From positions 82,612,862 through 82,676,861 of the forward strand of contig NC_080584.1 in NCBI RefSeq assembly GCF_029962835.1: 64,000 bases of DNA, in the 5' to 3' direction. A program made the position numbers and the translations under genes. This document shows, in pieces, positions 33,857 through 45,616 of the stretch (position 1 is the stretch's first letter; the number at the start of each line of letters is the position of its first letter). The notes beneath the pieces were generated by a model. The model did not search any database. It had not been told where the DNA came from and saw nothing but the letters and a program-made list of their open reading frames with translations. Origin of the DNA: Magnolia sinica (lineage: Eukaryota; Streptophyta; Magnoliopsida; Magnoliales; Magnoliaceae).

Positions 33857-34360
33857 GAGGGTTACGACCCCCACATCGACGGGGGAAAAAAATGCAGAAG
33901 TCTCTGTATAATCTTTTCTTCGATGCTTGGCTCCCGATTCTCTACCGTCTCACACTCCTCCAATTTCCCGCTAAAATATCTGGAATTCGTTAATTTCTAC
34001 CCCTTTATTTTCATCCAATATTTAAATTCTTCTGTATACGTTTCCTTTTTTTTTTTTCCTCTTCGAAAACCCATAGTGCCACGTGAATCATTAATTATCC
34101 ATCAAGCCTCGATCAAACATAGCATATGTCATAGGATTTTACAAATACGAAGCACGTGTTCGGAGAAGAATCAGAAAATGGAATGCCTGGTTTATAGCAA
34201 GAGTTCGCGATTTCCTGCTCGACTCAATCCGGCCTGATTTCTTTGCGGAATCTCCGAGAAATCCCCACAGACACTCTTCAATCAGCGAAGAAAGAGGGAA
34301 ATTGAAGAAAATAGCGTGAAAAATCATCGAAGAAAGAAGGAAATCGTACTTACCTGTCGA

Positions 34361-34401
34361 ATGGCCCACCTCCGCTCACCAATCTTCGCTACAGCCTACA
34401 G
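34361..34401 (+). CDS. ABC1 kinase exon 1
   Basis: 41 nt, ATG to AG, followed by gtactctcc. It is preceded by a purine-rich 5' leader. A 1,324-bp intron follows. Confidence 0.7.
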
Positions 34402-35334
34402 GTACTCTCCGATTTCTCTCTCTCTTTTTTTTGGAATTCATTTTTTTTGTTGATTGTCCACAACCCCACGTCGGCTTTTTATGGTCGTCGTGGGTTGTTG
34501 GCTACAGTGGGATTCGTGAGTCCCCTGCAATCAACCCGTGAGCGTCCATGAGTGCGTCTGTTGATATCCGAAAATAATGGAGGAGGAAATCGTGCGATAT
34601 CAACGATATCTGGATTTTGGTTTTTTTTTTTTTTAATTATCTTCCGGGGGTTATTGCACGGGTTTCGTCTCGCTGGGGGGCGATAACGATAATATTGGCC
34701 GATAGTATCAATATTTCGAACACCGGAGGGGACTAGTGGGTTCCTAGGTTAGTGAATAGGATCAACCAATTTGTCATGTAAGCCCTGCGGGTCAATGGAA
34801 CCACTGAATGGGCCACCCAACTGGATTTATGGTGTTTAAAGTTAATTGGACAGCTCTGGTGTTCCCCAATAATGGTTCAGCCAGTGTGTGGGATGATTTG
34901 CTTGGACCTGCTCTTGTATATCTGTATGATGGCTTGGATGCATCAATGTCTTTTATTTTTGATGAGATCCAGTATCTTGCCTCGAGGATAGAGAGGCAAG
35001 CCAGGAAGCTGATGTATCGTCCAATTAGGGTGTTAGTCAAGTGTGTATTTTTATCGGGAATTCCTTCCCTCTTCCTTAATACAGGCTCCTAATAATAAAA
35101 TTATTAATTTGTTTTATTAAGAAGTCTATGAGTATTCGCTATATAAAGCATGATTGTCTATCATCATGATCATCACACTCTTGTCCCATCTATTTCTGGT
35201 CAGCTTCACAGTTCCTGTTTTGCTAAAGATTTATGAGGACAAAAAAATAATCCTGACCCTGTTAATAAAAACTAAAGGCACTATCTTCAGTTAGTGAAGG
35301 GCCTATTTACATATGTTTGTATGCCTGTATCTTT

Positions 35335-35417
<83 letters not shown>

Positions 35418-38400
35418 ATGCCTGTGAGTTAATTTTTATTTGAATGCTTCATGCTTTTATACATAGATACATGCATACATATATATTCGTTTCTATTTCT
35501 GTATATGCTATGACTAACAGATGCAACACATATAATGACATAAATATCCAACATGTGTGTGCATCTGGTTTCGTATATCTAAAATATGCTTGAACTATTT
35601 AACCCAATGTAGTGTTATATCTTTTATTCTGAAGAGATAATATCTTCTGTTAAATTACCCTCTGCATTCGTTGGAAATTTAGTTAATGATATTAAAATAA
35701 ATTAACAATTTTCTTTGCATTTCAGGTTGTTGGCATTTGGAAACATTAGGAGAGTTGGGAATTTCTTTCTTGCAAGCCAAACATCTAACTTTTCAGTTGC
35801 GAGGGATCATGGGACACTTGCTACATTCGGACTATCTTCCACCCTATGCAGACTATATTCACAATATAAGCTTCCTAGTAGAGGGACAGTATACAAAGCC
35901 AAGGAAAATCTTTGTAGGAGTAGCTATTCTACGAACTTTTCTGTCCTTTCAGCAAGCAATTCTATGACACATCATGCCCAAGTTGCTTGGAGAAGGCTTT
36001 CTCAGATATGTTCATACAGTGGTCCAGCTTTTCCACCGATAAGTCGGATTGCATGTGCGGTTAGCTTGGCCTTCACCAGATCACACCTGGTTCCTAGTGT
36101 TTTTGCCTTCATTCTAGGAGAGGTAGCATGGACTCAGAGGACCTGGGCAGATGCAGAACCCTTCCCATCCCAGAATACACTATACACTCGAGCACAAGAC
36201 GGGCACATTTATTTCACTTCGTTATTTTTTTCATTTCTGGAGGGCTTTATTTTGTTTGTAAGAGCAATCTATTTGATGATTTTATTTTCTCCTACCTTAG
36301 CAATGGCTCCGTTCGCAGATTCTTTTGGTGTTCAGTTCAGGAAATTGTGGCTTCATCTGGTCCATCTTACTCTGGAAAGAGCTGGTCCAGCATTCATAAA
36401 ATGGGGCCAATGGGCAGCTACTCGACCAGATCTCTTTCCTAGAGATCTATGCACTGAGCTGGCCAACCTGCACAGCAAAGCACCAGCACACAGCTTTGCA
36501 TACACTAGAAAGACAATTGAGAAAGCATTTGGTCGCAAGCTTTCCGAAATTTTTGAAGATTTTGAGGAGGCACCCGTAGCATCTGGAAGTGTTGCACAAG
36601 TGCATCGGGCTTCTTTGAGATTTCGATACCCAGGTCAACAGGTCAAGCCCATTTTAGTTGCAGTAAAAGTTAGGCATCCGGGTGTTGGTGAATCAATTAG
36701 GAGGGATTTCACAATTATTAATTTGTTTGCCAGAGTTTCATTGTTCATCCCGACATTGAAGTGGTTGAGACTGGATGAAAGTTTACAGCAGTTTGCTGTT
36801 TTCATGATGTCTCAAGTTGATCTCGCGAGGGAAGCTGCCCATTTGAGTCGTTTCATTTATAATTTCCGCAGATGGAAGGATGTATCCTTTCCGAAGCCTC
36901 TATATCCGCTTGTGCATCCTGCTGTTTTGGTTGAGACATATGAGCAAGGAGAAAGTGTTTCGCACTATGTTGATGAGCTTGAGGGGAATGCTCGAGTTAA
37001 GCGTGCTCTTGCTCATATTGGGACTCATGCACTCTTGAAGATGCTTCTGGTATGCTCTCTACTTTGTCATTCCTTTATAAAAGACAAACTCTAGCAATTG
37101 CATGGATTTCATGAGCTTAAAAAATCATAACTAATAATCTGGCGTGATTATCAGATCAAGTTATCTAATGAACCAGTCTATATGCCAATGAAAAAGAAGT
37201 GCCAAGAATAAACTTGAATTCAGTTAAAGCGAAGCACTTGATGTGGACTAAGAGTGACCATTCTAATGTCAAACCATCTAAGTCTATGTTCTCTCATCTT
37301 ATTACCTTTTGGGGCTGCTCCTAAGTTCCCTAAAATGTGTTCATTTCAATTATATCCATCCTCTTGTTATCCATCCATCTCAACATCCTCATTCATGTGC
37401 ACTTATTCTATGAACATGTTGTTCCTTGTCCACCTACCTAGCATTCTCTCCCATAAAGCACTAATGGGAACCTGGGCAATGCATGAGAGAAAAAAGACAA
37501 CGAGAGAGAGATGATCTGTTCTATGTGAGCAATGGCCCTTTTTCTTTTTTCTTTTTTCCTGAAAGATATGTGATCAACGGCCTTTAAAGAAATGGTATAT
37601 AAAAATGGGTTAACCCTCTATATATGGTGGGAAAGTGATCCCCAGGATTGCTTTTGTAAGTGTGATTTGGAACATAGGCCATCCATGATATGGCCAGCTA
37701 AATAGACGATTTGATTTATGAATCAAGCTAAAGACTTCTCGTGAACTTGATGTAATGTTTATCAAATGTTTTCCACATTCCAAAGGACCAATGAAGATGT
37801 GCAACTTAGACATTTCAACTCATATACTTTCAAGAAGACAACAGTGAGAAATGTATGACTCTACATACCTCACTGGTCAGAGGGTGAGCTTTTCTTATTT
37901 TTTCATGCAAGAGAAGTAAAAATGAAGAGAGATGGTGGTTAAGGGATGGATGAGACATGGAGTATCAGGTCATGGTTTTTGCTGGGAGAGAGGTGGGTAA
38001 CGTCGATAGGTGTTTGTGTGTGTGTGTGGAGAGAGGGAGGGTCCACAAAGTTTGGTTGTTACATGCTCTTCCTATATGCATCCTTAAAAAACTCAAAAAG
38101 AGGGAGGGAGGGAACCAAAAACTTCAAAAAGGAAAGATCAAACTGAGAGGGCTGCCATGCAGGCAACTCCTTTCCAAAAAGCAAGTTCTTTTCTTGTATT
38201 AGATGGCCAGTCAGATGCCTTTGATTCATTGAGTGGATTTCATCCAAACATCATGGTGAGGCCCACACAACTTGTCACTACCTTGGCTTATGGAAGTGTC
38301 AGTGCTCCTGGATCATTCTCCTATGGTTTTAGAACTTGAAAACTTCACTCTTGAGTTGAGTAACTCAGTCGCATTTTTTCAAGTCTTAAACACCAAAACT

Positions 38401-41400
38401 TGGCAGTATTTAATATGTCAAATTATACATAGGTAGGGTCTTTGCGAGCTGAGTTTTATTGAGTTCTCAACCACAGACACATGCATATTTTGCCAGTTTC
38501 ACTGGTGAAAGTCATTTTGCTCCTTGAGTTCTCAATCCCAGACAAATGCATATCTCTTACGATAGACAATTTGCAATGCAGGGGCATGATCATGCCTAAT
38601 GTTTGTATTCTATGTATGGGCAACTAGGAATCCATTAGCCATATATTCCACAATCACCCTTTCGTTTTAGCTATTTGGTCTTCCATTCTCTTCAAATTCC
38701 AAATTGCTTGGGTCATGCTCAGTTCTGTGCCTGGCTTGCTGTCCTCCTGGCACGGTACTGGAAGGAGTAGTGATTTGAAAGCTATATTGCGATTGGCAGC
38801 CTTAGCTACTCTTTGGGAGATCTGGAAAGAAATGAACAACGGGACTTTCAACAACCTTTCTGCCTCCACTTCCTTAGTCTTGGGGTTATTTTATTTATTT
38901 ATTAAATTTTAAAAAAGACAATGGGTTATTTTTAAAAGAGGCAAAAGAAAACAGAGACGACAAGAATGCAAAACGGGCGCACCAAGAAGGCGACCCAATT
39001 ATATCCTGAGAAAAAGAAGATTACACCCTTTAAGCTTAGGCACGCAAGAAGCCCATTCAACTACGAGAGATATAGCCTCTTGCGAGGTTCCCTCTGTCGA
39101 TTTCCTTTCATTTTTGAAGCACCTTGTGTTTCTTTCCTCCCAAACAGCTGCCAAATCACATGCAAGGTCTCCACATCAATTTCCTTGACTTTGTAGTGCC
39201 TGCACTGTGCCAAGCTAGCAAAAGCTCTCCAACTTACATTGGGAAAGACCAAAACATTTGAAAATGCCCCAGAATATCGGCTCAGATTTTCCCCACAAAG
39301 GGACAGTGAATGAATAGATGGTCGGCAATTTCCTCATCACCCATCCAAAGAAGACAAACATTTGGGAGAATCATTGACCTTTTATGGAGATTATCAATAG
39401 TTAAGACTTTCCTCCTACCAACTAGCCATCCAAAAGTGGCTATCTTAGGGTGCACGTTGTAGTGCCAAAGAAATTTGGTGTGACACACCACTTCTCGGTA
39501 ATTGGTAGCCGGATGAGGGAGTAAAAGGAGTGGACTATGAAGGATCTGGACATATCTGCCTTCCAAGGCATCTTATCCGCATCGGAGGAAGCTGGGAAGC
39601 AAATGGACAATGAATGAATAGAGATTATCAATAACTAAGACTTTTTTCCTACCAACTAGCCATCTGAAAGTGGCCATCTTAGGCTGCATGTTATAGCGCC
39701 AAAGAAATTTGGTGTGGCACACTTTTACAGAGATTATCAATAGTTAAGACATTTTTTCCTATCAACTAGTCATCTGAAAGTGGCTATCTTTGGGGGCATG
39801 CTGCAGTGCCAAAGAAATTTGGTGTAACACAGCTTCTTGGTAATCAGTAGCCGGATGGGGGAGTAAAAGGAGTGGACTGTGAAGGATCCAGACATATCTG
39901 CCTTCCAAGGCATCTTATCTGCATCGAACGAAACTGGGAAGCAAAGGTGAACGCAGTCCAAAAGCACCACATATTCAGCAACTTCTTCATCGTGGAGGAA
40001 TCTCCTGCAAGTGGGTTCCCAAATAATCGTTTCTTCAGAGTGAAAGAAGCAATTGGCCACCATCGTACATGGTCCAGGGCTTAACAATGGATCCTTTGGA
40101 AGTCAACAAAGAGGGGGGAGCTCCCCACCCCAATATCGTCCCAAAACCATATCCTCTCACCTTTGCCCAAAGAATCTTGGAGTTAATTGTTCGGGATATC
40201 ATAAATTGGACTTCCAACCTCAACTCGATGATAGATTGGCGCTTTCCATGGATATGAATATCGGTATCGTATCGGCCAAATATGACTGTATTGTATCCGT
40301 ATTGGCATGAGCCCATACACGATACAAGGTTGTATCGGTTTGATACGAAAAAATTGACCCGTATCGGCTGATATGCCCGATACATACGGGGGACTCGATA
40401 AAGGCTGATATGCCTATAAAAGCCCAATTTTGATTTTTTGTTTTTCTCAAAATTTCACATGTCTTCTTCTTTTTTCATTTAAACCATGGAAGAAGCTTAA
40501 AAACTTATTTTAGGCTAGATCTAGACCTATTTTAGGATCAAAACAAATGATTTGAATGAGATTTGATAAATCAAAGCAAAATGGGCCATTATGGGAAAAA
40601 TCGGAAAGAATGGTAAACCCTCTCTTTCTTTTTTATATTTTTATCTTCCTTTTGTTGTATTTCAATATAATGGGCCATTGTTCACTAAATCATGCTTGAT
40701 TTGTGTTTAATTAGGGCCCATTTAGTTAACCTTCAACAAGTCAAATCAACAGAAAACATTCTCATCAAAGAATGATCTGATACACCATTGAATACATGGT
40801 AAAAAAAAAAGAGGATAGATTCTTGGATATCTCATTTTCCCTATTTTTCTAATATTTTTCCCTATTATTTTTCTTTTAAAAAAAATTCTAACTGATATGG
40901 CCCCGATACTGATATGCGACACCGTATCGTATCATTTTTCCGCCGGGCCGATACGCCGACTGAAACCGTTATTCATAACCAGCTTTCTCGTATGCTATAT
41001 TAGCTGTGCTCTCGCTCCCTCTTGGATCTCTTGGGGAGCCCTTGTTTTGAGTTGTATAGTTCTAGGTTTAGTTTATTATGTAGTTTTCTTGCTTTTCTTA
41101 GTTTTGTTGTTTTGATTTGTATAGTTCTTAGTTTTGTTTGGCTTTTCTTTCTTGTTTTGTGTTTGTTCTGCGTTGCCTTTGGCTCCCTCTCTAATACATT
41201 CAACCTTCAACAACAAAAAATAAAATAAAATCGTTTCACTCCCCATCATTACCTTTTTGAACAAACCTTTGTTTCTTGCATTTTCCTATGTAGTATAGGC
41301 CTATGACACACAGATCATGGTTCTAAATGTCATTCAATAAGATATATTGCTCATATGAAATGGTTATTCCACTCAACATTTTAATGCAATTTTGTATTTA

Positions 41401-42482
41401 TTGCTGAGAAGGCACTAAATTGGTCAAAATAAATAATATGTTGTGCTTTGAGAACAAGAACTTGGAACCCATAGTTTGCATCTTATAAGCAGAGTGGTGC
41501 TCATGTCACATGCATTGGTCTCTGTGTTGTGTTATATCTGGGTATCATGCGATGGGGGTAAGCTGCAGACTTGAAACCGTTACCCATTCTTGCTAGTTGT
41601 GTTGCTGTGCTGTTCATGTAAAAAAATAAAATAAAATCAAACAGGAGTAATTCAAGCTATTATTTTTGCAAAAATGTCTTCTGAGACATCATTACTTTTC
41701 AGGTGGACAATTTTGTTCATGCGGACATGCATCCCGGGAATATCCTTGTCCGTGTACCTCAGGCCAAGTCTTCACGTAAAGGACTGTTTAAATCCAGGCC
41801 TCATGTCATTTTCATTGATGTCGGCATGACGGCTGAGCTTTCTAAGAGTGATCGTGTGAATTTGCTGGAGTTCTTTAAAGCTGTTGCTGTTAGGGACGGC
41901 CGCACTGCTGCACAATGCACTCTAAGATTATCGAAGCAACAGAACTGCCCAAATCCAGAGGCCTTCATAGAGGTAATATATTAACCTTATCTTGGTAGAG
42001 AAGCACTTTCGAAGCCATTCATTGGTCATAACTTCGAGATAATGTTTTTGCTATTGATGAATTTCTGCTTGCATGCTTCTATTATGCTAGGTATTGAGCA
42101 ACTTTTTATTATTATTGTATATTCACTAAATCCATGGTTTCTGCGCTTGGTAAATTTCTGTTGTTAAATTCTCATGTAGTTGATTATTACTCTGTTAATG
42201 ACACACTGTATATCCTTGGCATGGTATTCCATAACAGTAATGGTGGCTGTAATGGCCACCGCTGTTACTGTTACGATACAGGCCGTAAAGGCCTTTACTG
42301 CCCTTCTTTTCTGGAAAAAAAAACCCCTGTTTCAGCCCTGTAACTGACCATTACAGGGCATTTTTCTATAATGTCCATTACGACCCCTTTATGCGTAACG
42401 GTTACCACTGTTACCGTTATGTAACCATGTTTGAAGACCTTGATCCTTGCTTCATTACTTGTGTGTGTGTGTGTGTGTGTTT

Positions 42483-42518
<36 letters not shown>

Positions 42519-43767
42519 ACTTTCTCAAGCATGGCTCTGCAGATGGTCTCTACAAAGGCATATGTACCAGGTTTTTGAAATCATTTGTGCGACATTGAAT
42601 GTCTTTGAATTTAGTAGTCCATTTTAAGTTTGTTAAGGAAGCTCTCAGGTGATTGGAAACTCCAATAATCAAGATAGGCATAGAAAGAACTAGAACAGAC
42701 TGATAATGGGTTGCTATTGTCATTATTCTTCTTTGCCATTTTGCCACCCCCAACCTCACAAAGAGAAACAGAAAAGTAAAAAAAATAAAATCTAAGCGAC
42801 AGACTGGGAAAACCATAGGAGGCTGCTATGGCTATGTCCAGGCTACTCAGTTTTAGCCCATATTGTTTGCGTGTTGTGCCCTTCACAACTATGGCAGGCT
42901 TCTGTCAGAAATGTGATTGCTTTGTGCGGTAACTCCTGTATATGATAATTTAGACTGCAGAAGTGTATGATTGTCAGTAAGGCAGAAGCTCTGTATTCTG
43001 ATCATGCAGAACCAGTGACTGCAATTTCATTAAGGTATAGATTATTGTTGGATCTCTTAATGTAGGAGGGTCTTTGGCCACTCGCATTCTGTAACTGTAT
43101 GTTTCAGTTGAGAACAGGCCAGTGGTGTCCAACCACAAACTGTTGTACTCTCCTTAGAACAGAGAGTTGCAGTATTTGAGTTAAAAGTTATACAAACTTA
43201 AATTTCTAATATTGATGTATTATACTTATGTGCTTTGTTCATCAGAATATTTCTTCTAAAATGTACATTTCTATGAGTTCTGCTAGGCCTGCCCTCACCT
43301 CTACATGTGGCCAGATAGTCCAATCTGGCACATGCACGGGACATAAGAGCAGGTGTCAGGTGGGGCCAGTGTTGATGACCTGATCCAAAAATTAGGGAGG
43401 CCACATTTTGATGTTGCCCACATCAGCAACTTTTTAAATCACCAGTAGGTTTCATAATCCTGTGTACTTTTATAGCTCTGCTTGTTTCTACTTTGCGTTC
43501 AATTTTCAGACTTGTCTGTGCTAACATTTTCTTACATCTCTTCCCAGTTTTTTTTTTTCTTTAATCAGACCACGGCATCTTGATATTTGTCTTTTACTGG
43601 TTTGACAATAGGAAGTTGGGAGGTCATTTGATTTCTGGGGCACCCCAGATGGTGATTTTGTCCATCCTGCTGAATGCATGCAGCAATTGCTAGAGCAAGT
43701 TCGGCGGCATAAAGTCAATATTGATGGCAATGTTTGCACTGTGATGGTGACCACTTTGGTTCTCGAG
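34361..43767 (+). CDS. aarF/ABC1-domain atypical kinase (ADCK2-like), exons 1-4
   Basis: Four exons join in frame: 34361-34401 (MAHLRSPIFATAY plus AG), 35726-37049, 41703-41972 and 43612-43767, 597 codons so far. All introns are GT-AG. Exon 2 holds a hydrophobic segment near residues 170-200, the family KxGQ motif as IKWGQWAATRPD, the alanine-rich loop ASGSVAQVHRA and VAVKVRHPGV with the lysine. Exon 3 opens with the catalytic VDNFVHADMHPGNILV and has FIDVGMTAEL in place of DFG. Exon 4 has FWGTPDGDFVHPAECMQQLL. The basic start suggests organelle targeting. Family members act in mitochondria or plastids in coenzyme Q and prenyl-lipid biology; the substrate here is unknown. The start ATG is chosen because its short exon joins in phase with exon 2. 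The terminal exon is not secure. Confidence 0.88.
35338..35413. repeat. (AT)n microsatellite in ABC1 kinase intron 1
   Basis: About 38 AT units without interruption. Confidence 0.97.
35726..37049 (+). CDS. ABC1 kinase exon 2
   Basis: 1,324 nt after the acceptor tttgcatttcag, ending at CTG before gtatgctc. It completes the arginine codon split with exon 1 and ends in phase 0. It carries the N-terminal region, the KxGQ motif, the alanine-rich loop and the ATP-binding lysine. Confidence 0.92.
38540..38890 (+). mobile_element. LINE ORF2 3' remnant in intron 2
   Basis: Plus-strand pieces resemble the zinc-binding end of a plant LINE reverse transcriptase: MPNVCILCMGN, then SHIFHN, and further WEIWKEMNNGTFNNL. 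Frames are broken. It meets an oppositely oriented LINE remnant tail to tail near 38.93 kb. Confidence 0.65.
38940..40095 (-). mobile_element. LINE ORF2 3' remnant with tandem partial copies, intron 2
   Basis: Minus-strand frame 39566-39282 includes FLWHYNVHPKIATFGWLVG and DHLFIHCPF, the zinc-binding domain at the end of plant LINE ORF2. The segment around the FLWH...ATFGWLVG coding stretch recurs at 39618-39720 (partial) and 39730-39950, giving three head-to-tail copies. Frame 40087-39770 is the most upstream copy. The sequence to about 40240 may belong to the same element but is not clearly recognisable. Confidence 0.7.
40245..40985. repeat. TATCGG-rich repeat, MITE-like, intron 2
   Basis: Both ends are crowded with gtatcg, tatcggc and gatacgg motifs in opposite orientation (for example gaatatcggtatcgtatcgg at the left, ccgtatcgtatc and gggccgatacgcc at the right). 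The centre is AT-rich. No coding capacity or clear target duplication. Confidence 0.45.
41000..41230 (+). mobile_element. Possible LINE 3' tail, intron 2
   Basis: This T-rich stretch contains a duplicated gtatagttct(a/t)g motif and ends in caacaacaaaaaataaaataaaat, an A-rich tail typical of LINE 3' ends. No coding sequence is recognisable. Confidence 0.3.
41703..41972 (+). CDS. ABC1 kinase exon 3
   Basis: 270 nt, phase 0 at both ends, acceptor ttacttttcag and donor gtaatata. It encodes the catalytic loop HADMHPGN and the metal-binding FIDVG segment. Confidence 0.93.
42219..42430. mobile_element. GTTAC-rich foldback MITE in intron 3
   Basis: The left end catggtattccataacagtaa and the right end (minus strand catggttacataacggtaac) are imperfect inverted repeats. 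An internal hairpin gtaatggtggc / gccaccgctgttac is also visible. Confidence 0.45.
42460..42515. repeat. (GT)n followed by poly-T, intron 3
   Basis: About ten GT units, then about 33 T with one A. Confidence 0.95.
43612..43767 (+). CDS. ABC1 kinase exon 4
   Basis: 156 nt, phase 0 at both ends, acceptor tttgacaatag and donor gtaatgcc. It encodes the C-terminal helices beginning EVGRSFDFWGTP and ending TVMVTTLVLE. Confidence 0.92.
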
Positions 43768-44089
43768 GTAATGCCTTACATCATTTGGATGTGCATAGCT
43801 TAGACTCAGTATGACACACACCTGTAATCTGTAAGCATACATCTATGTACATGTTGGTTGTTGCATTGTAATATACTCAACCTGACTTTTCAGTTTGTAC
43901 AAGTTGCTTATTGTCCTGTGATCCAGACCGGTGGTCTTGGGCCATACCATTTGATATACTATTAAAGGGAAATTTCCTTGACAGGGCAAAATTGGCAGGA
44001 ATAACCGGTTTTTTTTTGTAATAATAGTGGGTTAGCCTTGGAGGTGTTTAGGAGGGCAAAATTAGACAGTAATGGATTGGGCCTCTAAT

Positions 44090-44187
44090 AGTGAGTGCCC
44101 TCTTTCATCTGTTTCTTAGGCTGTCTTGTAGTGCTCTGGCTGTTTTGGCCCATTTCTAATAAATAGGTACCTTTCAAAAAAAAAAAT
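44090..44187 (+). mobile_element. Possible LINE 3' end with poly-A, intron 4
   Basis: The sequence ends in aataaataggtacctttc and then a run of A, a pattern common at plant LINE 3' ends. No coding part is present. Confidence 0.3.
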
Positions 44188-44587
44188 TTCATTGATAGTG
44201 GACGGCCCGATGGGTGGGCCCGCAAGATCCGACGGTCTACATGATTTCGGGACCTTTGCAAAAGCCGAAGACGTACGATGCACATCCAGTCGTCCGCCTA
44301 ACCGCTACGGGAGTAGAGAGGTCTGATCACTCCTATGATTCTACAGTTAAGATGGCCCTGGATTACGATCAATGGCTTGGATCTTATAGGGGATGGGTTA
44401 AATGGACAAATTAGATATGGAACTCTCTTTCTACCTATTTTCTCTCTGGACTTAGAATTACTGGATGCCATCTATGAGGGTTCCCATCCTATTTAAAGGG
44501 AAGGGTTGGGTAGTTTAGATAAGGCATCCCAACGATTTAACAAATAAATGGTTAAGAAGAGAAGCAAAGAGACTTCAAATTCACTAA

Positions 44588-45146
44588 GGGCGTGTTTGAT
44601 TTTCAAGAGCTTGGGTAAATACCCAGGAAATGGGTAATTATTACCATTTCACCCATTTGAAAATCCAGCGAAATTTTTGCATCGGAAACTGTTCAAAATA
44701 GCTATTTTAAATTTCTGAACCTCAAGGTAATGTAAATGATATATCAATTCCGTCCATATGTTTTACCACAATATTTTGAAGCATTAGCCAAAAAATGAGG
44801 ATGATCCAACACTCAAATAGCCCACACCAAAAAAATCAGCAGTCCAAAGATGTTTTTAATGGTAAGTGTTAGATTCCCTTTTTCCCATGGCGTAGTCCAC
44901 TTAAGCTTTGGATATACCTCATTTTCTGGCTCATGCCATAAATTCATTAGGCATAATAGGTGAACGGTGTGGATAAGCAACATGCATCACGGTGGGACCC
45001 ACAAATATGCTGTGGCATTCTTGATTTTTGTGTCAAAAAAGCAATGGTCGAATAAAAAATCGAGAAAAGGGATGTAAATAGGAGAGGAAATAATCATTGC
45101 CTATTTCCATGGTATTTACCATTGGCTTGTAAAATCAAACACGCCC
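44588..45146. mobile_element. Tourist/PIF-Harbinger-like MITE
   Basis: 559 bp with inverted ends GGGCGTGTTTGATTTT / AAAATCAAACACGCCC, flanked by TAA at 44585-44587 and 45147-45149. The 3-bp TAA duplication and GGGCGTGTTTG end are typical of Tourist elements. It lies between exon 4 and the candidate terminal exon of the kinase gene. Confidence 0.85.
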
Positions 45147-45172
45147 TAAGAAAGCCCAAGATTGGTGTGTAG

Positions 45173-45307
45173 GATCTTTCAATCTGGGAGGTTTACAGGG
45201 AATGGTCTTCCATGATGAGGCGTTACAGACTAATGATTTGTATCACTGAACCATGGGCCTTCTCGCACAAACTGAATCCTGACTATAGCATGCATACCTT
45301 GGGTTGA
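45173..45307 (+). CDS. Possible terminal exon of the ABC1 kinase (degenerate)
   Basis: A frame open from 45173 (after the acceptor-like gtgtgtag) to TGA 45305-45307 includes SHKLNPDYSMHTLG. That resembles the end of plant ADCK2-like proteins, where I recall a G-W-x-x-K-L-x-P-x-Y segment directly after the exon-4 sequence. Phase 0 entry from exon 4 gives this frame. However, about 27 non-conserved residues precede the match and the frame stops early. The true exon may begin elsewhere, may splice on at ttgggttgagt, or may be damaged. An alternative acceptor at 45198 gives an unrelated 16-residue ending. Confidence 0.35.
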   Translation, partial: DLSIWEVYREWSSMMRRYRLMICITEPWAFSHKLNPDYSMHTLG

Positions 45308-45616
45308 GTATCCTATAATACCTCTTTTCTTTCCTTGTGGGATTCCCTCTTTTCTTTGGGTTCTATGCATAGTTATGTTTGCTCAAACCATATCCGACAG
45401 CGAATCAGTTCAAGCAAACTAAGTCGCAGTTTGATTCGCTGTAATTTGTTATTCATTACTTTTGGTTGAACTAAATTGACCCTATTTGATTGGCAGTTGA
45501 TTTGCTGCAATTTGCCAACTTTGTTGATCGACTTTGATTTTTATTCTGAGTAAGATTTGAGCAAATCTGAGAGTGAATTCTTTGATATTAATCATATTAT
45601 AGAACTTCCTATACTT

